From the NCBI GenBank assembly GCA_023259875.1, contig JALRFL010000036.1:1-9528 (forward strand): DNA of 9,528 nucleotides. The letters are read 5' to 3'. How positions within the stretch are numbered: position 1 is the stretch's first letter; every line of letters begins with the position of its first letter. The DNA is from Alphaproteobacteria bacterium (GTDB lineage Bacteria; Pseudomonadota; Alphaproteobacteria; Puniceispirillales; UBA1172). The notes under the pieces are model-generated. The model saw nothing but the letters and a program-made list of their open reading frames with translations, was not told the origin of the DNA and searched no databases. Below, one piece after another: positions 1 to 6,677 of this stretch. A program made the position numbers and the translations under genes.

Positions 1-215
1 CTAGTCCCAACCTGGGTTAATGAATCATCCTCAAGGGTTTTAACTTCGATCTCACCCACCTTAATGACTGGGTCAACAAGCATGCCATGATGCACACCCT
101 GATTATTTCTTTGATAATCAGTAAAAAACACTAAATACCATGAGGCGATGATGGGTGTCACAAATAGCATAATAATGCCAATTAAAATAAGTCTATTTTT
201 AATGATTGGATTCAT
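1..215 (-). CDS. Small membrane protein of the cytochrome oxidase assembly cluster (3' end off window)
   Basis: This reading frame opens with ATG at 213-215 and stays open for 71 codons to the window edge, so its C-terminus is missing. The protein has a short basic start (MNPIIKNR), one hydrophobic segment at about residues 9-31 (LILIGIIMLFVTPIIASWYL) that should anchor it in the inner membrane, and then a polar domain containing NNQGVHHGMLVDPVIKV. The start overlaps the end of the SURF1 gene by 17 nt, so the two are probably translated together. In gammaproteobacterial cox clusters (for example Pseudomonas) a small one-helix protein with an 'asparagine...G-x-L-x-x-P' stretch follows SURF1 and precedes COX15; position and pattern both fit here. 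Its exact role in oxidase assembly is not established. Base composition is AT-rich like the SURF1 fragment and unlike the genes to the right. Confidence 0.65.
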   Translation of the reverse strand, partial: MNPIIKNRLILIGIIMLFVTPIIASWYLVFFTDYQRNNQGVHHGMLVDPVIKVGEIEVKTLEDDSLTQVGT

Positions 216-579
216 TTCGTCTTTTAATCCCTAGTCCAAAATAAATGATTAATAATGTAATTGCGAATGCAAACCACTGAAACGCATAACCATAATTCTT
301 CTCAGAATCTGGAGCCGGTAAGGAGTAATTACTAATCAACTCATTATCCACTAAAGGGTCTAAAAAGAGAATGTAGGGTAAAAAATTGGCTGAGTAAAAT
401 TGATTCATCTCATCCAAATCAATACGTTGCAAACGAATCATATTGGCATTGATCGCCTCGATATTTCCCTCACCCAACTTAATGCCTGCCACAGGAAATT
501 TTACGATATGGCCTTGGATTTCAGAGATATAACCACGATCTAAAATGGTTGGAAGTAAATGACGGCCCTCTAGGTTAGG
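199..579 (-). CDS. SURF1 family cytochrome c oxidase assembly protein, C-terminal fragment
   Basis: About 126 residues of an AT-rich gene are readable, ending with TAA at 199-201. SURF1 proteins sit in the inner membrane and help build haem-copper cytochrome c oxidase. The fragment shows the family's C-terminal order: an R-x-LLPxI stretch (GRHLLPTIL), then a G-x-I-x-x-FP segment (QGHIVKFP), an LGEG turn, a periplasmic stretch with LQRIDLDEM and YILFLDP, then NYGYAFQWFAFA leading into the final transmembrane helix and a basic tail (IKRRNESNH). The first membrane helix and the 'NRGW' region that should lie upstream are absent, because the sequence switches to a pirin gene in another frame at about 565-582. 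A GTG at 490-492 lies in frame, but the family homology continues upstream of it, so it is not the true start. The fragment was cut at a joint rather than being a natural short protein. Confidence 0.8.
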   Translation of the reverse strand, partial: PNLEGRHLLPTILDRGYISEIQGHIVKFPVAGIKLGEGNIEAINANMIRLQRIDLDEMNQFYSANFLPYILFLDPLVDNELISNYSLPAPDSEKNYGYAFQWFAFAITLLIIYFGLGIKRRNESNH

Positions 580-582
580 ATG
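565..582. other. Left sequence joint (SURF1 / pirin)
   Basis: On the minus strand the pirin frame runs well to GPVDGI (codons down to about 579) and meets TAG at 570-572. In a different frame SURF1-like sequence becomes recognisable at about 568-579. Both genes are incomplete exactly here, and composition shifts from medium GC on the right to AT-rich on the left. No transposon end or attachment-site repeat is visible. The joint is seen directly; its cause (assembly chimera, amplification chimera or natural deletion) is inference. Confidence 0.75.
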
Positions 583-1091
583 CCATCCACCGGCCCACGA
601 TAACCGCGCCAGTCGCCAGCAATTACCCGGATATGTGTACCATCATCATCGGTCAGGCTCGTGATATCAGGGGATTTGATATCTTGATAACGCGGCGTTG
701 TCATTTTCTGATGGCTAGGCAAATTGGCCCAGAGCTGAAAGCCGTGCATTTCGCCCTTTGCGTTGCCGCTGGGCATTTCCTGATGAATGATGCCAGAGCC
801 AGCGGTCATCCATTGCACATCCCCATCACTCAACACACCGCGATTACCAAGGCTATCACCATGTTCCACATTGCCTTTCAGCACATAGGTAATAGTTTCA
901 ATACCCCGATGTGGATGCCAAGGAAATCCGTTCATATATTTTGCCGGATCATCATTGCGAAAATCATCCATCATTAAAAATGGGTCAAATGGCTCAGTCT
1001 CACCAAAGCCAAAAACCCGGTGCAGATGCACCCCGGCGCCTTCGAGATGAGGCCGTGCTTGGTTGGTCATTTTAATAGGGCGAACAGACAT
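570..1091 (-). CDS. Pirin family protein, truncated after the first cupin domain
   Basis: Pirins are bicupin proteins of roughly 230-300 residues that bind a metal; some act as quercetin dioxygenases, others as redox-sensitive partners of transcription factors or enzymes. This frame gives 173 residues. The N-terminal cupin is intact: DPFLMMDDF (residues 36-44), FPWHPHRGIET (56-66) and IIHQEMP (101-107). His59, His61, His103 and Glu105 match the four metal ligands of human pirin (His56, His58, His101, Glu103). The interdomain segment RVIAGDWRGYRGPVDGI is normal, but a TAG follows two codons later where the second cupin should begin. The cut coincides with the switch to SURF1 sequence, so the full-length gene very probably existed in the source genome. 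The ATG at 1089-1091 is preceded by GAAGAG two bases upstream within AAAGAAGAG. The gene lies 80 nt downstream of the EamA transporter on the same strand and seems to have its own promoter. Confidence 0.88.
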   Translation of the reverse strand: MSVRPIKMTNQARPHLEGAGVHLHRVFGFGETEPFDPFLMMDDFRNDDPAKYMNGFPWHPHRGIETITYVLKGNVEHGDSLGNRGVLSDGDVQWMTAGSGIIHQEMPSGNAKGEMHGFQLWANLPSHQKMTTPRYQDIKSPDITSLTDDDGTHIRVIAGDWRGYRGPVDGILT

Positions 1092-1122
1092 AACTCTTCT
1101 TTCATAATAATATCTAATATTA

Positions 1123-1152
1123 CTTATATATAATGATGATGGTGATTAACAA
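1123..1152 (-). promoter_or_regulatory. Possible sigma-70-type promoter for the pirin gene
   Basis: Reading the minus strand, TTGTTA (1147-1152) is followed after 16 nt by TATATA (1125-1130), or after 18 nt by TATAAG (1123-1128). The pirin ATG is about 32 nt further downstream. The whole 1092-1171 gap is strikingly AT-rich. The match is reasonable but was made by eye only. Confidence 0.35.
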
Positions 1153-1171
1153 GAATGCTATGGCGATTCAA

Positions 1172-2044
1172 TCAAGCAGGCTGCATAGCCTGATTGCTCT
1201 TGATCGCCAGCATCGCCACCGCGCCCATCACGGTGATACCGCCTATGACCTCAAGCCCTGACATGGCCTCGCCAAGAAAAATCCATGGCCATAATGGGCC
1301 AAGAACCGATTCAATAAGAACCAACAGGCTAACCTCAGCGGCTGGCACATGAGGCGCGCCCCAAGTAACAAGGGCTATGCCAATACCGATGGTAAATGCG
1401 CCCATAAACAGCACGAGCCCCAAATCCCCAGCAGAAATCATTAAACCGTTGCCAACTACCATAGCCGCGCCACCAGCAAGGATGAGGGAAAACACCCCAC
1501 CAAAAAAAGTGCCACCCAACACATCAGCCTTACGGCTTCGCCGTGCGATCACAAGCATAATCGCAAAAAAAAGGGCGGACATAAGGGCAACGATATTTCC
1601 CTTTGTTCGACCAAGATCAAGCCCATCACTAATCATCAGCCCAACGCCGATCAACGCCGCGATCATAGCCAGCCAAGTAAAAGGATGGGGGCGTTCATTG
1701 ATCCAGACCCACCCAATGATTGCCGCCATAAAAGGCGCAGTGGTAAGCAAAAACAAAGTTGACGCCACAGAAGTGAGCAGCATGGCATAGACATAAGTCA
1801 TAAAGGCAATCGCCAAGGCCATCCCCATCATCATATCGGTGCGGTCAAGTTGACCGAAAAACGCAAAAAGGGAAATGCGCCGCCGCAAACACGCCACCAT
1901 CGCCACCATGGCGCTTAGGCTGATTGAGCGGTAAAATAAGATCACCATACCATCTTGGGTATCAAGAAGGCGCATCATGAGCCCAACCAGACTCATGAAA
2001 CTACCGCCCAAAAGGATCAAAAGAATAGCGTGATGGCGTGTCAT
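1172..2044 (-). CDS. EamA/DMT superfamily transporter
   Basis: This is an inner-membrane permease of the drug/metabolite transporter superfamily, made of two repeated EamA units of five helices each. From the ATG at 2042-2044 it has 290 residues, the usual family length. The first unit covers about residues 5-140 and includes an LFYRSISLSA stretch (the family's 'R' helix) and an AAIIGWVWINE-type end. The second ends with ESVLGPLWPWIFLGE and IGGITVMGAVAML, matching the typical E-x-x-x-x-P...FLGE...GG pattern. The frame also continues to a TTG at 2075-2077, which would add 11 residues; I prefer the ATG because MTRHHAILL gives a normal cytoplasmic lead into helix 1 and neither start has a strong ribosome site. 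It is divergent from the flavin monooxygenase run. Substrate is unknown; family members export amino acids, metabolites or drugs, or take up organic solutes. Confidence 0.88.
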   Translation of the reverse strand: MTRHHAILLILLGGSFMSLVGLMMRLLDTQDGMVILFYRSISLSAMVAMVACLRRRISLFAFFGQLDRTDMMMGMALAIAFMTYVYAMLLTSVASTLFLLTTAPFMAAIIGWVWINERPHPFTWLAMIAALIGVGLMISDGLDLGRTKGNIVALMSALFFAIMLVIARRSRKADVLGGTFFGGVFSLILAGGAAMVVGNGLMISAGDLGLVLFMGAFTIGIGIALVTWGAPHVPAAEVSLLVLIESVLGPLWPWIFLGEAMSGLEVIGGITVMGAVAMLAIKSNQAMQPA

Positions 2045-2193
2045 GGTGATGCTCAAAGTTTCGTGACGATAGGACAATCTATCTTATCTGAATTTGCAAG
2101 AATTTTTTTCTTTGTATTTTGTTGTTTTCGTTTGATACTTTTCAAAGATCATAACGAGATCATCACTCATAGAGGGGCAGATACAGAAAAGGT
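2045..2193. promoter_or_regulatory. Divergent intergenic region with a palindromic operator candidate
   Basis: About 150 nt separate the divergent EamA and flavin monooxygenase starts, so promoters for both directions should lie here. The centre is T-rich on the plus strand (2100-2142). Two items stand out. The imperfect palindrome TGATACTTTTCAAAGATCA at 2133-2151 has TGAT...ATCA ends and a CTTT/AAAG core. The direct repeat AGATCAT occurs at 2146-2152 and 2157-2163, 11 bp apart, about one helical turn. I see no convincing -35/-10 pair for either direction. Confidence 0.3.
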
Positions 2194-3249
2194 ATGGATT
2201 TTTGTATTCAGCTATCATCGGATTACCCAGATAAACATTACGGCGGTGATCGCGTCTATCGGGATATGTTGGATCAAGCCAAACTGGCTGATCGCATTGG
2301 CTTTGATTCTGTTTCCGTGACAGAACATCATCTTGTTAATTGCCTGATGATGCCTGCCCCCCTGACCTTTGCTGTTAAAATTGCCAGCATGACTGAACGG
2401 CTTAAGATTTTAACTTCTGTTGTGGTGTTACCGCTTCACGATATGCGAGTTTATGCAGGTGAGGTGGTGGTGGCAGATATTTTTTGCGAAGGGCGATTAA
2501 TGTTGGGTGTTGGCAGGGGCGCCTTTGCCTATGAGATGGAGCGCATGGGCGTTCCTATGGATGAAACCCGGGAAAGGTTTGACGAATCCCTCGATGTTCT
2601 TCAGGCCTTGCTGTTGGATGAAGAAGTCTCATGGCAAGGCAAATGGTATCAGTTTGATCCCCTAACGATTATGCCGCGCCCATTGCGTCAAGGAGGCCCG
2701 CCTATCATGATGGCGGTGCTAAATCCGGATGGTATTTACGCCTCAACCAAAAGAGGATTTCATATTCAGACCACACCGCTTTCAGGTAACCACCAATTGC
2801 TGAAAGATCAGGTTGAGGCGTTTCAACGTGGTAAAGCGGATTGCCAGAAAACCGATGATATCCCAACATTGACCCTCTCACGCGTGGCGCATCTGGCCAA
2901 AAATGAAGCAGAAAAGCAAAAAAAAATTGCCGCCGCGCATCACTATTACGGGCGGTTTGACAATATATTTCTTGGCCCCGGGCTAGTCGATCATGGAATG
3001 ATCACACCGATGCCTAGCCGTACCCCAAAAGAGGAATTAGCCGAAAGCCTGTTGATAGGGTCAACCCAAGAGGTCATTGATAAACTTGCGCCATATGCGG
3101 AACTTGGTATTGATCGGGTGATCATCAATCCAAATTTTGGCCTAGATGCTCAAGACACGATGGACGCGCTGCAAGCCTTTGCCGAAGATGTTATGCCGCA
3201 TTTTAGCTCTACCCCTGTCCCCGTTGATAAGGCAAGAAAGGAAGCCTAA
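2194..3249 (+). CDS. LLM class flavin-dependent oxidoreductase (bacterial luciferase-like monooxygenase)
   Basis: This 351-residue protein has the luciferase-like TIM-barrel fold (the bacterial luciferase family, PF00296). Members use FMNH2 or F420 and often insert oxygen into an organic substrate. Family signs in order: GFDSVSVTEHH (residues 36-46) at the end of the second strand and its cofactor pocket, LKILTSVVVLP (70-80), the barrel motif GRLMLGVGRG (100-109) followed by FAYEMERMGVP, the R-E-R-FDESLDVLQ helix (126-137), MPRPLRQGGPPIMMA (160-174), and a C-terminal LLIGSTQEVIDKL...LGIDRVIINPNFG segment. Length is normal. The ATG at 2194 directly follows AAAAGGT, and the purine tract AGAGGGG at 2171-2177 is too distant to be ideal, so initiation looks weak. 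It is the first gene of a tight run: the tautomerase starts 2 nt after its stop. No flavin reductase, which an FMNH2-type enzyme needs, is in the window. The substrate cannot be inferred. Confidence 0.9.
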   Translation: MDFCIQLSSDYPDKHYGGDRVYRDMLDQAKLADRIGFDSVSVTEHHLVNCLMMPAPLTFAVKIASMTERLKILTSVVVLPLHDMRVYAGEVVVADIFCEGRLMLGVGRGAFAYEMERMGVPMDETRERFDESLDVLQALLLDEEVSWQGKWYQFDPLTIMPRPLRQGGPPIMMAVLNPDGIYASTKRGFHIQTTPLSGNHQLLKDQVEAFQRGKADCQKTDDIPTLTLSRVAHLAKNEAEKQKKIAAAHHYYGRFDNIFLGPGLVDHGMITPMPSRTPKEELAESLLIGSTQEVIDKLAPYAELGIDRVIINPNFGLDAQDTMDALQAFAEDVMPHFSSTPVPVDKARKEA

Positions 3250-3251
3250 CG

Positions 3252-3449
3252 ATGCCGATGATCCGTGTTGAAATGTTCAAGGGGCGTGATCGTGATACGC
3301 GCCGCGCCATTATTAAGGAAATGACCGATGGGTTCTGCCGCGCAACAGGGGCAAAGCCAGAAAGCGTTCAAGTGATATTGATAGATGTGGATAAAGAGGA
3401 TTGGGGCTATGCTGGCGTTGCCCATGCGGATCGCCAGCCTGAAGGCTAA
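3252..3449 (+). CDS. 4-oxalocrotonate tautomerase family small enzyme
   Basis: At 65 residues this matches the usual size of the tautomerase family (PF01361), whose members form hexamers and use the N-terminal proline, exposed after removal of Met, as a catalytic base. Here Met-Pro begins the protein, followed by a beta strand (MIRVEMFKG), an amphipathic helix (RDTRRAIIKEMTDGFCRAT) and the second strand VQVILIDV ending in EDWGYAG. Counting from Pro1, Arg11 of 4-oxalocrotonate tautomerase is kept. Arg39 is replaced by Gln and Phe50 by Trp, so classical 2-hydroxymuconate chemistry is doubtful; the VQVI...WG form is common among uncharacterised relatives. The ribosome site AAGGAAG lies inside the end of the monooxygenase gene, whose stop is 2 nt upstream. 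The hydrolase gene starts 2 nt after this stop. This spacing indicates one operon and a shared substrate. Confidence 0.88.
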   Translation: MPMIRVEMFKGRDRDTRRAIIKEMTDGFCRATGAKPESVQVILIDVDKEDWGYAGVAHADRQPEG

Positions 3450-3451
3450 TT

Positions 3452-4267
3452 ATGACAAAACCTGATACCACCAAACCCTGCCAAGCGGTGTCCTGTGCGT
3501 GGTCAATCGCAGGCCAAGGGCCGCCCCTTTTCCTGATCCATGGGATTGGCGCGGCGCGAAACACTTGGGCAAAACTTTTGCCGATTTTGACCCCGCATTT
3601 TACGGTCGTGACCTATGATTTGCGTGGTCATGGGGCATCACCAAAAGGCGATGGGGATTTTGGCCTTGATCATCTGGTCGAAGACCTTGAGGCCATTCGT
3701 CAAGCCACAGGGATTGAGGCGATGCACCTAGCAGGACATTCCCTAGGCGGCATGATTGGGCCTGCTTACGCACGCGCCTATCCAGAAAGGGTGTTATCCT
3801 TAGGGCTGTTATCTACTGCCGCTTTTCGCACCGATGATGATAGCCAAAAGGTTTGGGCAGTGGTCAAAGCCATGGAAGAAAAGGGGATTCCGCCAGTGCT
3901 AGAGACCTTATCTGATCGCTGGTTCACGGATGATTTTATCGCCAATCACCCTGATGTGGTCAAAGCGCGATTAAAACAGGTGGTGGACACGGACGCTGAG
4001 GTGTTTCTCAATGTTTTTCGGATTTATGCAGGCACAGAAATGGGGCCATGGCTTGATCAGATTGCCGCTCCGGCCTTGGTCTTAACAGGGGAACATGATG
4101 GCGGCTGTAACCCTAGGCTTAATCAACAGATCGCTGATGCCATGCCATCTTCTGAATTGGTTATTCTGCCGCGCTATAAACATTCGCTCTTGCTTGAGGC
4201 TGGCGAAAGCGTTGCTAGGGAATTGTGCTGCTTTATCGATGGGCTGTCATCGCAAAGACAATCCTGA
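3452..4267 (+). CDS. Alpha/beta-fold hydrolase (PcaD-like)
   Basis: This is a 271-residue soluble hydrolase of the alpha/beta superfamily, resembling 3-oxoadipate enol-lactonases and related carbon-carbon or ester hydrolases. The oxyanion motif HGIG is at residues 30-33, the strand and turn YDLRGHGAS at 55-63, and the nucleophile elbow GHSLGG at 95-100 puts the catalytic serine at 97. The acid is probably Asp216 in GEHDGG and the base His244 in RYKHS, so the triad is complete. A helical cap lies between about 125 and 200. No signal peptide is seen, so it acts in the cytoplasm. The ATG at 3452 follows GAAGG at 3441-3445 in the tail of the tautomerase gene. Tight linkage to an oxygenase and a tautomerase suggests hydrolysis of an ester, lactone or enol-lactone made by them; this is inference. 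Family resemblance alone does not fix the substrate. Confidence 0.9.
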   Translation: MTKPDTTKPCQAVSCAWSIAGQGPPLFLIHGIGAARNTWAKLLPILTPHFTVVTYDLRGHGASPKGDGDFGLDHLVEDLEAIRQATGIEAMHLAGHSLGGMIGPAYARAYPERVLSLGLLSTAAFRTDDDSQKVWAVVKAMEEKGIPPVLETLSDRWFTDDFIANHPDVVKARLKQVVDTDAEVFLNVFRIYAGTEMGPWLDQIAAPALVLTGEHDGGCNPRLNQQIADAMPSSELVILPRYKHSLLLEAGESVARELCCFIDGLSSQRQS

Positions 4268-4285
4268 TCATCTTTATTTTGATCA
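4265..4285. promoter_or_regulatory. TGATCA inverted repeat after the hydrolase gene
   Basis: Two TGATCA hexamers (4265-4270 and 4280-4285) flank a 9-nt AT-rich spacer, starting at the hydrolase stop codon. The arms are not GC-rich and have no following T-run that fits a terminator on the plus strand. The layout and TGAT...ATCA ends resemble the palindrome at 2133-2151, so a common DNA-binding protein is possible but unproven. Confidence 0.2.
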
Positions 4286-4326
4286 CAGAACGGCGGATGA
4301 TAGCATTGCTAAAATCATAATAATAG

Positions 4327-4356
4327 TTACACTCAGCGCATCACTTTACCTTATGT
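4327..4356 (+). promoter_or_regulatory. Weak promoter candidate before the dehydrogenase gene
   Basis: TTACAC (4327-4332) and TTATGT (4351-4356) are separated by 18 nt, and the dehydrogenase ATG follows 21 nt later with GAGAG (4370-4374) just before it. The 110-nt gap after the hydrolase leaves room for a second transcription start, but the match to consensus is only partial. Confidence 0.2.
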
Positions 4357-4377
4357 TTCCTATTTTATGAGAGTAAA

Positions 4378-5451
4378 ATGACCAATTATCAGATCGCCGC
4401 TATTCCTGCTGATGGCATTGGCCCTGAGGTGATCAATGCTGGCCTTGAGGTGCTGGACGCGGTAGCCATGCGCGATGGCGGCATGAGATTTTCTGTAACC
4501 CATTTTGACTGGGGGTCTGATTATTACAAAACCCATGGTCAGATGATGCCGTCTGATGGGCTAGAACAACTGAAACCGTTTGATGCGATATTTTTTGGCG
4601 CGGTGGGGGCACCAGATGTGCCAGACCATATCACGCTATGGGGTTTACGCTTGCCGATCTGTCAGGGTTTTGATCAATATGCAAATATTCGCCCTACGCG
4701 CGTATTGCCCGGCATCCAATCCCCTTTGCGCCATGTTGGACCAGGTGATCTGGATTGGTTGATTGTTCGCGAAAACTCCGAAGGGGAATATTCGGGCAGT
4801 GGTGGCAGGGTGCATCGTGGTCTCGCCGAAGAAGTTGCAACAGAAGTTTCCGTCTTTACGCGCCATGGGGTCAGACGGGTGATGCGTTTTGCCTTTGAAA
4901 AAGCCGCATCACGCCCTCGAAAGAAATTGACGGTAGTGACAAAATCTAATGCTCAGCGTCACGGGATGGTCATGTGGGATGAGATTGCGGCCGAGGTAGC
5001 AGCTGATTTTCCGGATGTATCATGGGATAAAATGCTGGTTGATGCCATGACCGTGCGCATGACGCTTGATCCACAAAGTCTTGATACGATTGTTGCCACA
5101 AATTTACACGCGGATGTGCTTTCGGATTTGGCTGGCGCCTTAGCAGGCAGTATTGGCGTTGCCCCAACGGGCAATATAGACCCCGAAGGCCGCTATCCAT
5201 CTATGTTTGAACCGATCCATGGCTCGGCCTTTGATATTACCGGCAAGGGGATTGCAAATCCGGTTGCCACCTTTTGGACAGCGGCATTAATGCTGGATCA
5301 TCTTGGTCATGCTGGCGCGTCTCAAATGTTGATGCAAGCAGTTGAGGATGTGTGCGCGGCCGGCATCTTGACTCCTGATGTTGGCGGCAAGGCCACGACG
5401 CGCGAAGTCACCGATGCTGTGATTGGGGCGATCAAAGGGGCGAATACATAG
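4378..5451 (+). CDS. Tartrate / D-malate dehydrogenase family (isocitrate/isopropylmalate dehydrogenase superfamily; TtuC/DmlA-like)
   Basis: This 357-residue protein belongs to the metal-dependent, NAD-using beta-decarboxylating dehydrogenases. It is closest to tartrate dehydrogenase and E. coli D-malate dehydrogenase DmlA: IPADGIGPEV (residues 9-18), FGAVGAPDVPDHITLWGLRLP (73-93), QYANIRPTRVLPG (100-112) and VRENSEGEYSG (130-140) are typical. Residues matching the known active site are Arg105, Arg131, Tyr138, Lys189 (TKSN), Asp222, Asp246 and Asp250 (NLHADVLSD), the last three for the divalent metal. In HGSAFDITGKG, Asp286 sits where Asp278 of Thermus isopropylmalate dehydrogenase confers NAD preference. 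It should oxidise a 2-hydroxydiacid, possibly with decarboxylation, in the cytoplasm. A leucine-biosynthesis role is unlikely because no leuC or leuD is adjacent and the WGLRLP segment is of the tartrate/malate type. It lies 110 nt after the hydrolase and 93 nt before a CoA-transferase. The true substrate (tartrate, malate or an analogue) is not decided by sequence. Confidence 0.88.
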   Translation: MTNYQIAAIPADGIGPEVINAGLEVLDAVAMRDGGMRFSVTHFDWGSDYYKTHGQMMPSDGLEQLKPFDAIFFGAVGAPDVPDHITLWGLRLPICQGFDQYANIRPTRVLPGIQSPLRHVGPGDLDWLIVRENSEGEYSGSGGRVHRGLAEEVATEVSVFTRHGVRRVMRFAFEKAASRPRKKLTVVTKSNAQRHGMVMWDEIAAEVAADFPDVSWDKMLVDAMTVRMTLDPQSLDTIVATNLHADVLSDLAGALAGSIGVAPTGNIDPEGRYPSMFEPIHGSAFDITGKGIANPVATFWTAALMLDHLGHAGASQMLMQAVEDVCAAGILTPDVGGKATTREVTDAVIGAIKGANT

Positions 5452-5544
5452 AACAAGCCCCGGATCATATCTGTTAAAGCCACTAACAATGCGTGATGAT
5501 ATGGGATATGAATAGGGTAATGGATAAATGCGCAGGACATTGCT

Positions 5545-6669
5545 ATGACGGATAAGGATTTAGCTGGGATTACCGTTGTTACGATTGAACAGGCTGTTGC
5601 CGCCCCTTATGCGTCTGGCAAATTGGCTGACGCTGGGGCAAGGGTGATCAAAATTGAACGCCCTGAAGGGGATTTTGCTCGTAATTATGACGCTGATGCC
5701 ATGGGGTCGAGTTCTTATTTTGTCTGGCTCAACCGCGGCAAGGAATCCGTTGCGCTTAACCTCAAAGACCCCAAGGACATTGCCTTAGTCAAGGCAATGA
5801 TTGCTAAGGCAGATATCTTTATTCAGAATCTCATGCCCGGCGCTGTTGCCAGACTCGGATTAGATATGGAAGACCTGCGCCGCGCGCATCCCCAATTGAT
5901 CACCTGCTCAATCAGTGGTTATGGCGAATCCGGTCCTTTCAGTCAGATGAAGGCCTATGATCTTTTGGTTCAGGCCGAGGTTGGGATGGCCGGCATCACA
6001 GGTTCTGCGGAATCCCCCGGCCGGGTTGGGGTTTCCATTTGTGATATCGGCGCTGGCATGACATCGTATCAGGCGATCCTTCAGGCGTTGATTGGCCGCG
6101 CCAAAACAGGCAAGGGTCGCGGCATAGAAGTTTCTCTTTTCCATGCGTTAGCCGACTGGATGAATGTGCCTTATATTCAGCATAAATATGGCGGCCGTGA
6201 TATTAAACGCCCGGGTCTGCATCATCCGACCATCGCGCCTTACGGGGTCTATCCTTGTGGTGATGGTGGCATGATTTTGTTTTCTATCCAGAATGAACGC
6301 GAATGGGTGAAATTCTGCTCGGATGTGCTTGGTGATGCGGCGATGGCAAGTGATGCTAAGTTTTCCAGCAATATTGCGCGTGTGGCAAATCGGCCAGAAT
6401 TGGATGCAAATATTACCACGGCTTTCGCGCGGCATAGCCGTGATGAGCTAGCAGAAATTATGACAAAGGCAGATATTGCCTTTGGCCGATTAAGCACCAT
6501 GGAAGATTTGGTGAAACACCCTCAGATCCGTCATATGACCATGCGAACCTCGGATGGGGAAATGCAAATTCTATCCCCCGGGGCGTTGATGAATGGCGAT
6601 ATTGTTGCCGCTACGGATGTGCCAGATTTGGGCCAGCATACCGATGCAATTCGCCGGGAATTTGGTTAA
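5545..6669 (+). CDS. CaiB/BaiF family class III CoA-transferase
   Basis: This 374-residue enzyme is of the family III CoA-transferases, which move CoA between carboxylic acids through an aspartyl-CoA anhydride; some relatives are acyl-CoA racemases. The N-terminal part has LAGITVVTIEQAVAAPYASGKLADAGARVIKIERPEGD-type sequence (residues 6-43) with the usual 'A-P...LAD-G-A-x-VIK-IE-P-GD' signature. Next come WLNRGKESVALNLKDP (61-76), NLMPGAVARLGLD (95-107) and SISGYGESGPF (122-132). Asp139 in KAYDLLVQAEVGMAG is the expected catalytic aspartate. Length is slightly below the common 390-410 but all landmarks are present. The ATG at 5545 has AGGA at 5534-5537 with good spacing. It lies between the tartrate-type dehydrogenase and a transporter, with only 8 nt to the latter. 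CoA donor and acceptor are unknown; mesaconyl-, malyl- or succinyl-CoA-type reactions are known in relatives. Confidence 0.9.
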   Translation: MTDKDLAGITVVTIEQAVAAPYASGKLADAGARVIKIERPEGDFARNYDADAMGSSSYFVWLNRGKESVALNLKDPKDIALVKAMIAKADIFIQNLMPGAVARLGLDMEDLRRAHPQLITCSISGYGESGPFSQMKAYDLLVQAEVGMAGITGSAESPGRVGVSICDIGAGMTSYQAILQALIGRAKTGKGRGIEVSLFHALADWMNVPYIQHKYGGRDIKRPGLHHPTIAPYGVYPCGDGGMILFSIQNEREWVKFCSDVLGDAAMASDAKFSSNIARVANRPELDANITTAFARHSRDELAEIMTKADIAFGRLSTMEDLVKHPQIRHMTMRTSDGEMQILSPGALMNGDIVAATDVPDLGQHTDAIRREFG

Positions 6670-6677
6670 ATCACGCC

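Noticed and set aside
570..579. Pirin-SURF1 in-frame fusion protein
   Set aside because: The pirin frame meets TAG at 570-572 and the SURF1 sequence lies in a different frame, so no fusion product can be made.
633..977. Plus-strand open frame of 114 codons inside the pirin gene
   Set aside because: It is antisense to a clear pirin with intact metal-binding motifs and its translation shows no family features.
1377..1790. Plus-strand open frame of 137 codons inside the EamA gene
   Set aside because: It is a shadow of the transporter; the proline-, lysine- and isoleucine-rich product matches no protein pattern.
1955..2320. Plus-strand open frame spanning the divergent intergenic region
   Set aside because: It overlaps the starts of both convincing genes, and its product has no recognisable features.
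4378..5451. 3-isopropylmalate dehydrogenase (LeuB)
   Set aside because: The WGLRLP and QYANIRPTRVLPG segments and the absence of neighbouring leuC/leuD favour the tartrate/D-malate branch of the superfamily.
5452..5544. CATATC (5466-5471) and GATATG (5498-5503, 5505-5510) as a terminator or operator hairpin
   Set aside because: The arms are only six AT-rich bases with a loop of about 26 nt and no T-run, so the stem would be unstable and is likely chance.
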